From the NCBI GenBank assembly GCA_002284615.2, contig MU069540.1, forward strand, positions 394,609 through 418,868: DNA of 24,260 nt. Direction: 5' to 3'. Position 1 is the first letter of the stretch, and every line of letters begins with the position of its first letter. The notes beneath the pieces are model-generated. The model was not told the DNA's origin. It saw only the letters and a program-made list of their open reading frames with translations, and did not search any database. The translations under genes and the position numbers were made by a program. Below, one piece after another: positions 9,431-19,700 of this stretch. The stretch is from Dunaliella salina. Its lineage: Eukaryota > Chlorophyta > Chlorophyceae > Chlamydomonadales > Dunaliellaceae.

Positions 9431-9890
9431 AAAAACACCCCTGCACTGCACTCATCTCTCCCTCATATTGTCCCGCGCGTGTATCTTGAGGCAAGGACGC
9501 CTCTTTCTATGAATCAGACCAAGCGGACAAGGGCATGGGCATATCAGCCGCTGCACTCATCTCTCCCTCGTTTTGCCCTGTATCATTACTCATTTCTTAG
9601 CATTACTCATTTCTCAGCATTATCATCATTTTATATAATTGATTTTGTCCTGCGCCTGTATCTTTATTTTGCACCACGCCTGTGTATCCTGAGGCAAGGA
9701 CGCCTTGTTCCATGAATCAGGTCAAGCAGACAAGGACATGGGCACATCAGCCACTGCACTCATCTCATCTCTCCCTCATTTTGCCCGGCGCCCATGTACC
9801 ATCAGGTAGGGACGCCGCACCTTATGAACCAGGTCAAGCAAAGAAAGGCAGGAGCACATCAGCTACTGCACTCATCTCATCGGTCCCTCA
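9430..9890 (-). repeat. Acceptor-derived array, part 2
   Basis: Three to four units of about 130-150 bp with the blocks gaggcaaggacgcc, atgaatcaggtcaagc, acaagggcatgggcac, atcagccactgcactcatc and tctccctcattttgcc. It belongs to the same family as 8370-8545. It ends a few bases before the donor of exon 9900-10010. Confidence 0.8.
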
Positions 9891-9899
9891 TGGACATAC

Positions 9900-10010
9900 C
9901 TGTAAGTCATCTGATAGCAGCGTCGTCTCCTCCAGCACTGATTTACTCAAGGCGTGCTGCCCGGAAATGCCATTGCTCTTGACGGTTGCGTCGGATGCGT
10001 TCGGCTTCCC
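9900..10010 (-). CDS. Kinase tail exon, Ser/Thr-rich
   Basis: A 111-bp exon of 37 codons in phase 0-0. The acceptor is GTACATGCAG before GGGAAGCCGA; the donor is GACTTACAG before GTATGTCC, the best donor in the tail. It reads GKPNASDATVKSNGISGQ and then HALSKSVLEETTLLSDDLQ. The serine/threonine clusters next to acidic residues look like phosphorylation targets, which is inference. The acceptor and first 50 or so bases are copied several times upstream (10020-10745). Assignment to the kinase gene rests on strand, splice borders and position; no domain is recognised. Confidence 0.6.
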
Positions 10011-10019
10011 CTGCATGTA

Positions 10020-10745
10020 CCTGCAAAAGATGGGCCATTTGACAGGGGTCTGGATCGACTCTTGAGTGTCTGCCTTTCTTGTGAATATTGTGTGTACTTG
10101 TATACATTGGAATTGCCGTTGCTCTTGACGGTTGTGTTGCATGCGTTGGGCTTCTCCTGCATGTGCTTGCATGAGCTGTGTTACTTGACAAGGTCCAGGA
10201 TCAGCTGAGTGTCTGCCCTTGTGTAAATACGGTGCATACAGTGCTCTGGTGTAAATACTGTGCTTACAGTGCCCTTGTGCACACTGTGTATATACTGCAC
10301 CTGCGTACGCATCCCTTACGTTTTGCACTTGCGTATAACTTACTTATGTATTGCCCAGGTGTATAGATATTCTGTACATACTGCCCTTATGTACGTATTG
10401 CATGTATATTGCTCTTGGTGGATGTGTTGGATGTGTAGGGCTCTCCCTGCATGTGCCTACAAGAGCCGGGCCATTTTACAGGGCCCAGGTCAGCGCCCTT
10501 AGTGGCTGCCCTCGATCGTGATTATACATTGAAATTGCCGTTGCTCTTGACGGTTGCGTCAGATCCATTTGGCTACACCTGCGTGCACCTGCACGAGACG
10601 GGCTATTTGACAGGGTCCAGATCAACTGTCTGCTCTTGATTGTGTTCATACATTGGAATTGCCGTTGTTCTTGACGGATATGTTAGATTTGCAGGGCTCT
10701 CCCTGTGTGTGCCTGCATGGGCCAAGCCATTTCACAGGATTCACA
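10020..10745 (-). repeat. Acceptor-derived array upstream of exon 9900-10010
   Basis: Diverged units at about 10110-10200, 10400-10500, 10520-10630 and 10650-10745 repeat ttgccgttgctcttgacggt, then gttgcatgcgt, gggcttctcctgcatgtgc and ttgacagggtccag. The minus strand gives CATGCAG followed by GAGAAGCCCAACGCATGC, matching the true junction (CATGCAG, GGGAAGCCGAACGCATCC). Each copy carries about 50 bp of the exon. A tract of tac/gtgc-rich sequence lies between units. Confidence 0.8.
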
Positions 10746-10785
10746 TCAGTGCTCCAAGTGGCTGCCTCCAAATGTTGTCATTATT

Positions 10786-10829
10786 CATTATCATCAGCAT
10801 CATCAGCATCATCAGCATCAGCATTATTA
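10786..10829. repeat. (CAT)n trinucleotide tract
   Basis: Short cat/cag trinucleotide repeats (atcatcagcatcatcagc) lie at the distal end of the preceding array. Confidence 0.8.
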
Positions 10830-10892
10830 ATTACATTGTTATCAAAGGTTAAAGTGCAATAGCTGGCATGCAGGCGTGGCTGTGCCTCCGAC

Positions 10893-10917
10893 TGCCACAG
10901 TATTTTGGCTAGGCAAG
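10893..10917 (-). CDS. Very tentative micro-exon in the kinase tail
   Basis: An acceptor with a good tract (CCTCTTGAGTGTTTCAG) is followed by a frame that accepts the two-base AG left by exon 11314-11417 (giving Ser) and reads LPSQNTVA. It ends in phase 0, as exon 9900-10010 requires. The donors available (GTCGGA, or GTGGCA six bases earlier) are weak. The phase bridge is the only real support. Confidence 0.2.
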
Positions 10918-10978
10918 CTGAAACACTCAAGAGGTACATTTTGCTCCAGATAAAGGTGGCGATGTCCATGAAAGTGAC

Positions 10979-11005
10979 AATGATGATGATGGTGATGATG
11001 CTGCT

Positions 11006-11036
<31 letters not shown>

Positions 11037-11073
11037 ATAATCAGATGATGGTAACGGAGGTTGGATGATGGTG

Positions 11074-11159
<86 letters not shown>

Positions 11160-11170
11160 GATGGCGATGA
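10979..11170. repeat. (GAT)n trinucleotide microsatellite
   Basis: Long gat/ggt/gct trinucleotide tracts, with a nearly pure run at about 11070-11150. They produce Asp-rich or Ile/His-rich open frames in different frames, which are not considered genes. Confidence 0.95.
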
Positions 11171-11228
11171 AGGTGATGAAAAAGCACGAGAAAACCTGAA
11201 GCATACAGTTATGGAACCTCAACAAACC

Positions 11229-11246
11229 CATCTGTCCACCACTGTT
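11229..11246 (-). repeat. Partial copy of the 3' end of exon 11314-11417
   Basis: The plus-strand string ctgtccaccactgttga repeats the exon end (ctgtccaccactgctgc at 11314). The GT of the donor has become AT in the copy (GGACAG then ATGGG), so it is not a usable splice site. It is a single donor-side duplicate in the following intron. Confidence 0.55.
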
Positions 11247-11313
11247 GACCCGAGTAAGTTCCTCACCTACACCCCCTCTACCGCCATCTCACCCCCATCA
11301 ATACCCCGTCTAC

Positions 11314-11417
11314 CTGTCCACCACTGCTGCCTTGAGGGTGTCCCCCATCTTTTGAGTGGAGCGCCCAAACTTCTTGGTGCCAAAATCCCAGCCAGGCAAA
11401 GTGCCAGATGGGAGGTC
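11314..11417 (-). CDS. Kinase tail exon with WDFGT-like motif
   Basis: A 104-bp exon with acceptor AACATCGCAG before GACCTCCCAT and donor GTGGACAG before GTAGACGG. It reads DLPSGTLPGWDFGTKKFGR and then STQKMGDTLKAAVVD plus two bases. It starts in phase 0, as exon 12472-12544 ends. A G-x-D/W-D-F-[SG]-T/x stretch followed by a GDT-[LV]-[KR]-A segment is known from tails of STE20 kinases of plants and protists, so this exon is a good sign that the downstream islands belong to the kinase gene; the family statement is from memory of such tails. Its acceptor seeds the array 11420-11870. Confidence 0.65.
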
Positions 11418-11419
11418 CT

Positions 11420-11870
11420 GCGATGTTTCCCTGCGTGTTGCAAGCATTTTGCACTAAAGAAGCATTTTGTACTGAAGAATGACCACGCATGCATTGAAGT
11501 TCTTAAGTCCCAACATGGCGAAGTATCAGCAGGGAGGTCCTGAGATGTGTCCTTGCCTGTCGCAAGCATGCATCCCTGAAGAAAGAGCATACGCGCGCGC
11601 CACAGTGCCAAAGTCCCATGCTAGAAAAGTACCAGTAGAGAGGCGCTGAGATGTGTCCCTGCGTGTTGCGGACACTTTGTACTGAAGAATGGCCATACAC
11701 GCACAACTGTACCAAGTTCCAACGCGGCAAAGTATCAGCAGGGAGGTCCTGGTGCGCATCCCTGCATGTTGCAAGCATTACTTCCTGAAGAATAAGCACA
11801 CACCCACGATAGTGCTGAAGTCCCAAGCTGTACAGAGTCCTAAGTATCAGGAGGGAGGTCATAGGAAATA
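11420..11870 (-). repeat. Acceptor-derived array upstream of exon 11314-11417
   Basis: Four units of about 110-120 bp. On the minus strand they contain ACACATCTCAG followed by GACCTCCCTGCTGATACTTC, against the true ACATCGCAG followed by GACCTCCCATCTGGCACTTT. The units also share the upstream intron block (plus strand: tgtgtcc ctgcgtgttgc aag...ctgaagaat). At least two units keep an intact AG acceptor. Confidence 0.85.
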
Positions 11871-12062
11871 AATGTTAATGCAGGTTGCAGCAGTATTGCA
11901 CAGTGAGGAATGCCCACATTCCACACATTGCCCACACTTATGATGCAGCATATGTTGGATGGGTGCATATTATCTTCATCTATCCGCTTCAATGCGACAA
12001 ATGGCAAGGTACAATGGAGACAAGTTAACAAATGAATCCACACTTCTCAAGTCGTGACCTGC

Positions 12063-12064
<2 letters not shown>

Positions 12065-12113
<49 letters not shown>

Positions 12114-12148
12114 NNNNNNNNNNNNNNNNNNNNNNNNNNNNNNNNNNN
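12065..12148. repeat. (CA)n microsatellite running into an assembly gap
   Basis: A perfect (CA)n tract from 12065 to 12113 is followed by 35 undetermined bases (12114-12148). The gap means the true length of the tract and any sequence behind it is unknown. Confidence 0.95.
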
Positions 12149-12471
12149 CACATCCTCTGCTCTACCTGCACCCCCACCATCAATACCCCCCAACCTGCGC
12201 GCCTCATGCACCCTCATGCACCCCCATGCACAGACATGCACCCTCTCATATCCCAACCCTGCGACAACTGTGGCGCACACCCATGGCCAAAAAAAGCACA
12301 GTCAGCTCCCCCCCCCAAACTGTCCTTAATCTTAGATCAGGATACACACCATTGCACAACAGTGCTGACAAATCATTGTGTTGTCAAAAGTGAATCTCAA
12401 CTCCATCGCCTTCATGCCTCCCAGCTACTCTGATCCAGTTATGGGGTGTACTGCCGACGGAGGTTAATCAC

Positions 12472-12544
12472 TTCTACAAGAGTCCACATCTTGATGGATA
12501 AATCCTTATCCTGCTCGCCCCGACCATACTCAAAACGAGTACGG
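12472..12544 (-). CDS. Kinase exon after the catalytic domain, boundaries uncertain
   Basis: A minus-strand island reading RTRFEYGRGEQDKDLSIKM and then WTL or WTLVE. With acceptor GCCTGCTCGTCCCAG at 12545 it takes one base to complete the Ser codon begun by exon 12779-12928. The donor is GTAGAAG (exon end 12478) or GTGATT (12472), both in phase 0. The open frame extends further upstream as ALMDIPQPARPS; if exon 12779-12928 used a GTGAGC donor 18 nt further on, an acceptor at about 12627 (ATGGAACAG) would also fit. Charged linker following the kinase domain; no motif recognised. Confidence 0.5.
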
Positions 12545-12778
12545 CTGGGACGAGCAGGCTGAGGAATATCCATCAAGGCCTGGGTTCCTGAAGAAGTGAT
12601 GGGCGCTGTCGGCAGCTTAAGATTGGCCTGTTCCATATGCCAACACCATATGCCTGTACTAGTGCCAAACCATGAATCTGCCACAAAATATGTAAAAATA
12701 CGTGTAAGGGAGGGAATTGGCAAACCCAAACAACCCACCACTGTGGCCCATGCGTGGCTCACATCCCTCCAAACACAC

Positions 12779-12928
12779 CTGCGTGAAGTGATGTGCCGCC
12801 TGCGTTTGGAAAATTCATGCACCATTTCCACGAGCCCTTCCGGAACTGTGTCCCCACATCCTGCCACAAATGGGTGCTGCAGCAGCTCTGAGGCGGGAGG
12901 GCGAGCGCTGGGGTCTTTTTGCATGCAC
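12779..12928 (-). CDS. STE20-type kinase exon, subdomain XI
   Basis: A 150-bp exon with acceptor ACTGCCCTCAG before GTGCATGCAA and donor TCACGCAG before GTGTGTTTGG. The first base completes the Arg codon begun in exon 17411-17535, giving DR-CMQKDPSARPPASELLQ followed by HPFV. This is the conserved C-terminal end of the kinase C-lobe (C-x-x-x-x-P-x-x-R-P), with the invariant Arg of subdomain XI present. A polar extension (VEMVHEFSKRRRHITSR) follows. The exon's 5' end and acceptor were copied repeatedly into the upstream intron (12929-17270), including four nearly identical 61-bp units right at the junction and two longer pseudo-exon copies at about 14848-14920 and 14998-15075. Confidence 0.9.
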
Positions 12929-13190
12929 CTGAGGGCAGTACCATCCGAATAGGTGGTAAACAATTGAGCTGGGATCTTCTTGCAAGTACCTGAGGGCAGT
13001 TCCATCCGAATAGGTGGTAAACAATTGAGCAGGGATCTTTTTGCATGCACCTGAGGGCAGTTCCATCCGAATAGGTGGTAAACGATTGAGCTGGGATCTC
13101 TTTGCATGCACCTGAGGGCAGTTCCATCCGAGTATGTGGTAAACAATGGAGCTGGGATCTTTTTGCACGCACCTGAGGGCAGAGGGAGGT
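12929..13190 (-). repeat. 61-bp tandem repeat of the exon 12928 acceptor
   Basis: The string ctgagggcag (minus strand CTGCCCTCAG) recurs at 12929, 12990, 13051, 13112 and 13173, exactly 61 bp apart. Units are nearly identical and include about 25 bp copied from the exon start (GTGCATGCAAAAAGATCCC). Because 61 is not a multiple of 3, use of a more distal copy with readthrough would shift the frame. Confidence 0.95.
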
Positions 13191-13399
13191 GTGTCGGTTT
13201 ACGGACAAAAGCATGTGTGAGTCTCTGATGGCAAAGGAGTGTGCCTTTTTGTGGACGCAGACTTCGGAGTTCTTTGGGTCAGGCTGGGCATGCATGTTCG
13301 AGATAATGAAGCAAAAGCCCCTCCCACTTCTGAGCATGCAGGACCTCACCCTGAGGGCAGTCAAGCAACCCTGCATACTCAGTTTGAGCTAGGGGGGGG

Positions 13400-14840
13400 C
13401 ACGGAGTGGGAGGCCGGGAACCAGTCAAAAGCCCTAATTTCACTGCCTGCGTAGTTTTTCTTTTCTTTTCAGAGATCTGTGGAACACCATTTTTGCATTC
13501 CATCCCTCTTCGGAGTGGAAATGTGCAATTCAAATCAAGAAATCCTGGCTATTTTTCCACCCTGCAGACTGTTACACTTCTTTTAAGCTGGCTGTGCACT
13601 CAGCATGTAATTCCACTTCCATTTCGAATACAAGTTTGGGTATCTTTTCAACCACTGTTCTTCAAAACCTGTCTTTTCACTTGCGCAACCATTTCCTCCT
13701 CCCACAACTTATCCGTTTAAGCACTCTTTGACCTATTAGAGGTACAAGCTAATTGTACAATGGACATATCCAATTGTGACATGTAAACAGCGTCTGACAG
13801 TGTACTGCACTCTTCATTCGGCTTAATTGTCAAACAAACAGTGATCAGGATAGGGTCCTCAGGAAGTCGTCCCAAAACTTACCTGACCAACAGCGATGAT
13901 TGGGCATTTCAGCAGGAGCACATTCCGGGGGGTCCGGGGTGGGGTTGGGGTCCAAGAAATCGCTCCCCGGCGCCCCGATTTTGGCAGGGAAATGGCGAGA
14001 AGCAAAGGATTTTTGTACACTGGACTGAATCCAGTCAAAATTTGGTCGATCGCTGGGACCTATGCAAGGGACACACGGTGCATCGTTTGGGGAACCCACT
14101 TTTGTGACTTGCTCTTTCTATTGTTAAATTTAAAATTTGGCAGCAAGAGCAATTTGACAAGAGGTTAGACCTCAACGCCAAGATTTGAAGTTTGTGCAAC
14201 AAGGAACAGGCCTGCCACATCAGATGGTGAGGCCATGCAGTGACGCTTGAGTCCATAGCTTTGACAGCTCCCAGCTTTGACCAAACCCCAGGAATGCGCA
14301 CACACATACTTGGGCCCCCAAACTTGGCAGGGCATGCTTGAGGAACATACTGAACAAGACCTCATACTCAGGTTGTGGCCAAACACTCTGCTTCCCTAGT
14401 TTCCATTCTTGGACCACTAAAAAGTGCCTGGAAGACACTCTGATGCACCAAGTGCTTTCGGACCAATTTTCGCCCCTCTCTATTTTCACACCGCTGGGTC
14501 AGGCTAAACCCAAAACCTATCTGAGAGCCAAAATATCGGGGAAATTTGGGTCAGAGCATGCTTTTTGGGCACCCTTACAACTGAAAAAAGGCAAAAATGG
14601 CCTAAAATGCCTAAAAATGCCCCAGGCTCACTCATTGGGCCCCAACCCCACTTTTTTTGCAGAAATGCCAAATAAATTACCCTAGACAATTCTGCATAAA
14701 GAAAAAAGGCGGAAATCTGCCAGCTTCATCATCTCCCTCGATTTTTGCCTGGCATGCCCGGCATGACTCAAGGGTAGAGAGCAGTACCTGTTGGACAGAA
14801 AGGTGTGCGCGAGTTCCTTAGGGTAAATGTGTGTTTTTAT
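13400..14840. other. Unique intron sequence, no gene seen
   Basis: About 1.4 kb without array units and without splice-bordered coding islands. It contains AT-richer blocks with homopolymer A/T runs at about 14500-14700 that resemble in texture the block 8546-9430, with shared fragments such as gggaaat and gggcaccc, too short to claim homology. Possible old insertion. Confidence 0.4.
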
Positions 14841-14847
14841 GGATAGA

Positions 14848-15080
14848 GGCATGCAAGTTCTGCGGCAGCTCTGAGGCGGGGGCGGGCGCTCGAATCTGTT
14901 TGCATGCACCTGAGGGCAGAGGAAGGTTTGTCTGTTTGTGGACAAAAATGTGTTTCAGCCCCTGGTGGCAAAGGGGTATGCCTTTAAGTAGATGGAGGCA
15001 TGCAAGTTCTGCGGCAGTTCTGAGGCGTGGTGGGGGGCGCTGGGGTTTTTTGCATGCACCTGAGGGCAGTTCCATCCAAT
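14848..15080 (-). pseudogene. Two diverged pseudo-exon copies of exon 12779-12928
   Basis: At about 14848-14920 and 14998-15075 the minus strand repeats CTGCCCTCAG followed by GTGCATGCAAACAGATTCG or GTGCATGCAAAAAACCCC. Both copies then continue with a GCGCCC-rich stretch and CCTCAGA(G/A)CTGCCGCAGAAC. They are about 60 bp copies of the exon start with single-base deletions that destroy the kinase frame. The acceptor sites remain intact. They bridge the short-unit array near the exon and the higher-order array further away. Confidence 0.75.
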
Positions 15081-15189
15081 TAGGTGGTAAACAATTCCAT
15101 CAAAACAGTTGTTAAAATGTTGACCTGCAGAAGCAATACCTCCATTCCAGTTGGCAAAGAACTCACAGTTGGACCAGTTTCATGATCAG

Positions 15190-15852
15190 ACAACTCAGTT
15201 TGCATGCATCTGAGGGCACAGGGAGGGGCGTCTGTTTGTAGGCTAGCACGCGTGCGAGTTCCTGAGGGCAGAGGAGTGTGCCTGTTAGTGGGCAAAGAAG
15301 TGTGCGAACTCCTGAGGGCAGAGGAGTGTGCCTCTCAGTGGATAGAGACATCCGAGTTCCAGAGGGCAGAAGATTGTGCCTTGTCAGGGACAAAGACATG
15401 TGCGAGTACCTGAGAGCGGAGGACTACGCTTTTTAGTGGGCGAACAAGTGCGCAAGCTCCTGAGGGCAGACGAGTGCGCCTCTTAGTGCATGGAGACATC
15501 TGATTTCCTGAGGGCAGATAGTTGTCTTTTGCGGACAAAGATGTGTGCGAGTCCCGGAGGGCAGAGGAGTGCGCATTTTAGTGGGCGAAGACGTGCGCAA
15601 ATTCCTCAGGGCAGAGGAGTGTGTCTCTTAGTGGATGGAGACATGCAAGTTGCTGAGGGCAGAAGATTGTGGCTTGTCATGGACGAAGACGTGTGCGAGT
15701 CCCTGAGGGCAGAGGAGTGTACGTTCTAGTGGGCAAAGACGTTTGCGAGTTCCTGAGGGCAGAGGAGTGCGTCTCTTAGTGGATGGAGACATCCGAGTTC
15801 CTGAGGGCAGAAGATTATGCCTTGTCGGGGACAAAGATGTGTGCCGAGTCCT
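15190..15852 (-). repeat. Higher-order satellite, trimer of about 49-bp monomers (part 1)
   Basis: Three monomer types alternate. Type a contains tcttagtggatggagacatc then cgagttcctgagggcagaag. Type b contains gtcatggacgaagacgtgtg then cgagtccctgagggcag. Type c contains agtgggcgaagacgtgcgc then aattcctgagggcagagg. Type a recurs at 15333, 15481, 15626 and 15774, a period of 145-148 bp. Every monomer carries a form of ctgagggcag, the minus-strand acceptor core CTGCCCTCAG of exon 12779-12928. Confidence 0.9.
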
Positions 15853-16338
15853 GTTGTTGGAGGGTATGCTGATGCTGTTGGAGGTTATGCTGCCTGAGAA
15901 GAGCAAACCTCACCATCAGCATCCAACCCTCAGCAATCCACTAATACTGCCGTACAGCCCATGCACAAACACTGGAGCCCATGCACAAACATCGGAGCCC
16001 ATGCATGCAACATCAGCCCAGCTGTCACCTGGAGGACGCCCCACAGGATTCTTCTGCTGCACTGGCTGCCCCATATTGTCCTTCTTGGCCTTGGTCAGCT
16101 TGTTCTGGGTCGCTTGGAGCTGCTAGGCGGGGGTTACAGCCACTTAGCTAAGGGGCAGGACCTTGAGCTGGGGGCCTGTGAGGCCATTTTCAGCACTTGC
16201 CATTTCCAGCCCCGAAATTAATTAAATTCTAGTTCGAACGAATTTCGAAAGCTCAGGTAATAATTAATTAGATATTTTGAATTTTGGGGTTCGAATGCCC
16301 CAGAATTAATCAATTTTCGAACTGGTCGTGCAGCTACG
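15853..16338. mobile_element. Non-array block inserted in the satellite, possible element
   Basis: About 485 bp interrupts a type b monomer; array sequence resumes at 16339 in register with type b (atgtgcgagtacctgagag). The block holds a triple short repeat (agcccatgcacaaacac, 15956-16010), an exon-like island on the minus strand (16029-16119) and an AT-rich tail (16208-16330). That tail includes the hairpin GGGGTTCGAATGCCCC at 16286-16301. Clear terminal repeats or a target-site duplication were not found. Confidence 0.4.
16029..16119 (-). pseudogene. Exon-like coding island foreign to the kinase
   Basis: On the minus strand, acceptor CCGCCTAGCAG precedes a 91-bp stretch reading LQATQNKLTKAKKDNMGQ and then PVQQKNPVGRPP plus one base, followed by donor GTGACAG. 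The composition is strongly protein-like (coiled-coil-like start, basic). The intron it lies in joins AG to G, so a phase 0-to-1 cassette cannot be read in the kinase. It may be a captured exon carried by the inserted block. No family is recognised. Confidence 0.35.
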
Positions 16339-17270
16339 GCATGTGCGAGTACCTGAGAGCAGAGGAGTATGCTTTTTAGTGGGCGAACAGTTGCGCAAAC
16401 TCCTGAGGGCAGAAGAGTGCGTCTCTTAGTGCATGGAGACGCCTGATTTCCTGAGGGCAGATAATTGTCTTTTGCGGACAAAGGTGTGTGTGAATCCCGG
16501 AGGGCAGAGGAGTGCGCCTTTTAGTGGGCGAAGACGTGCGCGAATTCCTGAGGGCAGAGGAGTGTGTCTCTTAGTGGATGGAGACATTTAAGTTCCTGAG
16601 GGCAGAAGATTGTGGCTTGTCGTGGACGAAGATGTGTGCGAGTCCCTGAGGGCAGAGGAGCGCACGCTTCAGTGGGCAAAGACGTTTGCGAGCTCCTTAG
16701 GGCAGAGGAGTGTGTCTCATAGTGGATGGAGACATCCGAGTTCCTGAGGGCAGAAGACTGTGCTTTTTTGTGGTCAAAGACATGAGCGAGACCCTGAGAG
16801 GAATGTGCCTTTTAGTGGGTCAAGACGTGTGCAAGCTCCTGAGAGCAGAAAACTGAGTCTTTTCGTGGAGACATCCAAGTTCCAAAGGGCAGAGGATTGT
16901 GCCTTTTCATGGACATAGACGCGTGCGAGTTCCTGAGGGCAGAGGAGTGTGCCTTGTAGTGGGCAAAGAAGTGTGCAAGCTCCTGAGGGCAGAGGAGTGT
17001 GTGCCTCATAGTGGATGGAGACATCCGAGTTCCTGAGGGCAGAAGATCGTGCCTTTTTGTGGTCAAAGACATGAGCGAGACCCCTGAGAGGAATGTGCCT
17101 TGTAATGGGCCAAGACACGCAAGTTCCAGAGGGCAGAGTAGTTCATCTCCATGGACGAAGCTGTATGCAAGTCTCTGAGAGCAGAGGATTTTGCCTTCCC
17201 TGAGGGCAGGGTAGTTTGTCTTTTTGTGGACAGATACACACATCTATTTGCATCCCTTTTTGCATGCACC
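16339..17270 (-). repeat. Higher-order satellite (part 2)
   Basis: The same a/b/c monomers as in 15190-15852. Segment 16341-16770 is a close second copy of 15389-15840 unit by unit (about 950 bp apart), so a multi-trimer block was duplicated as a whole. A further doubling relates about 16700-16815 to 16980-17115 (spacing about 280 bp; both contain gtggtcaaagacatgagcg). Monomers nearest the following exon become irregular and lose the trimer order. Confidence 0.9.
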
Positions 17271-17410
17271 AGAGGAAGAAGAGGTGCATTTTTTGTGGAC
17301 AAAGGCATGTGTGTTGATGAGCGCAGGCACTGAGGCATGCTTTCCTTTGAAACCCTCCAGGGCGAAGGCTCTTGGCTCTGCAGGCTGTATGCACGCCAGT
17401 TCAAACCCAC

Positions 17411-17535
17411 CTGTCCACAAAGTCCTTGAACTCCGGGCTGAAGTTGCCTTCCAGCTTGGGTGGCGCATTTTTGGGGATCAGGAAGAGCACGCGCATAGGG
17501 TGCAGGTCCGAGTAGGGGGGGGAGCCGGTGGCCAT
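17411..17535 (-). CDS. STE20-type kinase exon, subdomain X
   Basis: A 125-bp exon with acceptor GTGGTTGCACAG before ATGGCCACCGG and donor TTGTGGACAG before GTGGGTTTG. It reads MATGSPPYSDLHPMRVLF, LIPKNAPPKLEG and NFSPEFKDFVD plus two bases. The block E-M-A-x-G-x-P-P-[YL]-x-D-[LI]-H-P-M-R-x-[LI]-F-x-I-P is diagnostic of the GCK/STE20 group. It starts in phase 0, directly continuing ITAIE of exon 19039-19214, and its last two bases are completed by exon 12779-12928. The codons are GC-rich and intact. The acceptor and first 48 or so bases are copied six times in the upstream intron. Confidence 0.95.
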
Positions 17536-17559
17536 CTGTGCAACCACCAAGACGCGTAA

Positions 17560-18275
17560 AGTGTGTGACATGTAAGGAAGGTGTGCAAATGGATAGGGTT
17601 GGATCTGTGGAGTACACACATAGGGTGCGTGCCGATGGGGCTGCGAGTTGGTGGCCATCTGTGCAACCACCAAGACGCGCAAGTGTGAGACATGTAAGGT
17701 GTGCAAATGGATAGGGTTGGATCTGTGGAGCACACACATGGGGTGCGTGCCGATGGGGCTGCGAATTGGTGGCCATCTGTGCAACCACCAAGACGCGCAA
17801 AGTGTGAGACATGTAAGGTGTGCAATTGGATAGGGTTGGATCTGTGGAGCACACACATGGGGTGCGTGCTGATGGGGCTGCGAGCCGGTGGTCACCTGTG
17901 CAACCACCAAGGCGCGCAAAGTGTGAGACATGTAAGGTGTGCGAACGGATAGGGTTGGATCTGTGGAGCACACACATGGGGTGCGTCCCAATGGGGCTGC
18001 GAGCCGGGGGCCATCTGTGCAACCACCAAGACCTGCAAAGTGTGAGACATGTAAGGAAGGTGTGCAAACGGATAGGGTTGGATCTGTGGAGCACACACGT
18101 GGGGTGCGTCCCAAGGGGACTGCGAGCCGGGGGCCACCTGTGCAACCACCAAGACGCGCAAAGCGTGAGACATGTAAGATGTGTAATTGGATAGGGTTGG
18201 ATCTGTGGAGCACACACATGGGGTGCAGGTCCAAATGAGGGGGCGAGCCGGCGGGCGGGGCGTCTATGCAGCCAC
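17560..18275 (-). repeat. About 120-bp acceptor-derived array (six units)
   Basis: The acceptor core ctgtgcaaccacc (minus strand GGTGGTTGCACAG) lies at 17536 (true) and recurs at about 17659, 17777, 17896, 18014, 18138 and, degenerate, 18264. Each unit also copies about 48 bp of exon, seen as ATGGCCACCAACTCGCAGCC and CATCGGCACGCACCC on the minus strand, with frame-breaking changes. The rest is upstream intron including ggatagggttggatctgtgg. Units are 118-126 bp long. Long open frames on both strands are by-products. Confidence 0.95.

Positions 18276-19700
<1,425 letters not shown>

Noticed and set aside
11061..11231. Asp-rich (plus) or Ile/His-rich (minus) open frames
   Set aside because: Translations of a (GAT)n microsatellite.
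12114..12148. Possible biological break at the run of N
   Set aside because: It is an assembly gap inside a (CA)n tract and says nothing about biology.
17401..18234. Minus-strand frames of 277 and 384 codons
   Set aside because: Apart from the exon 17411-17535 they run through the 120-bp acceptor array, repeating a degenerate copy; the kinase frame is broken in the copies.
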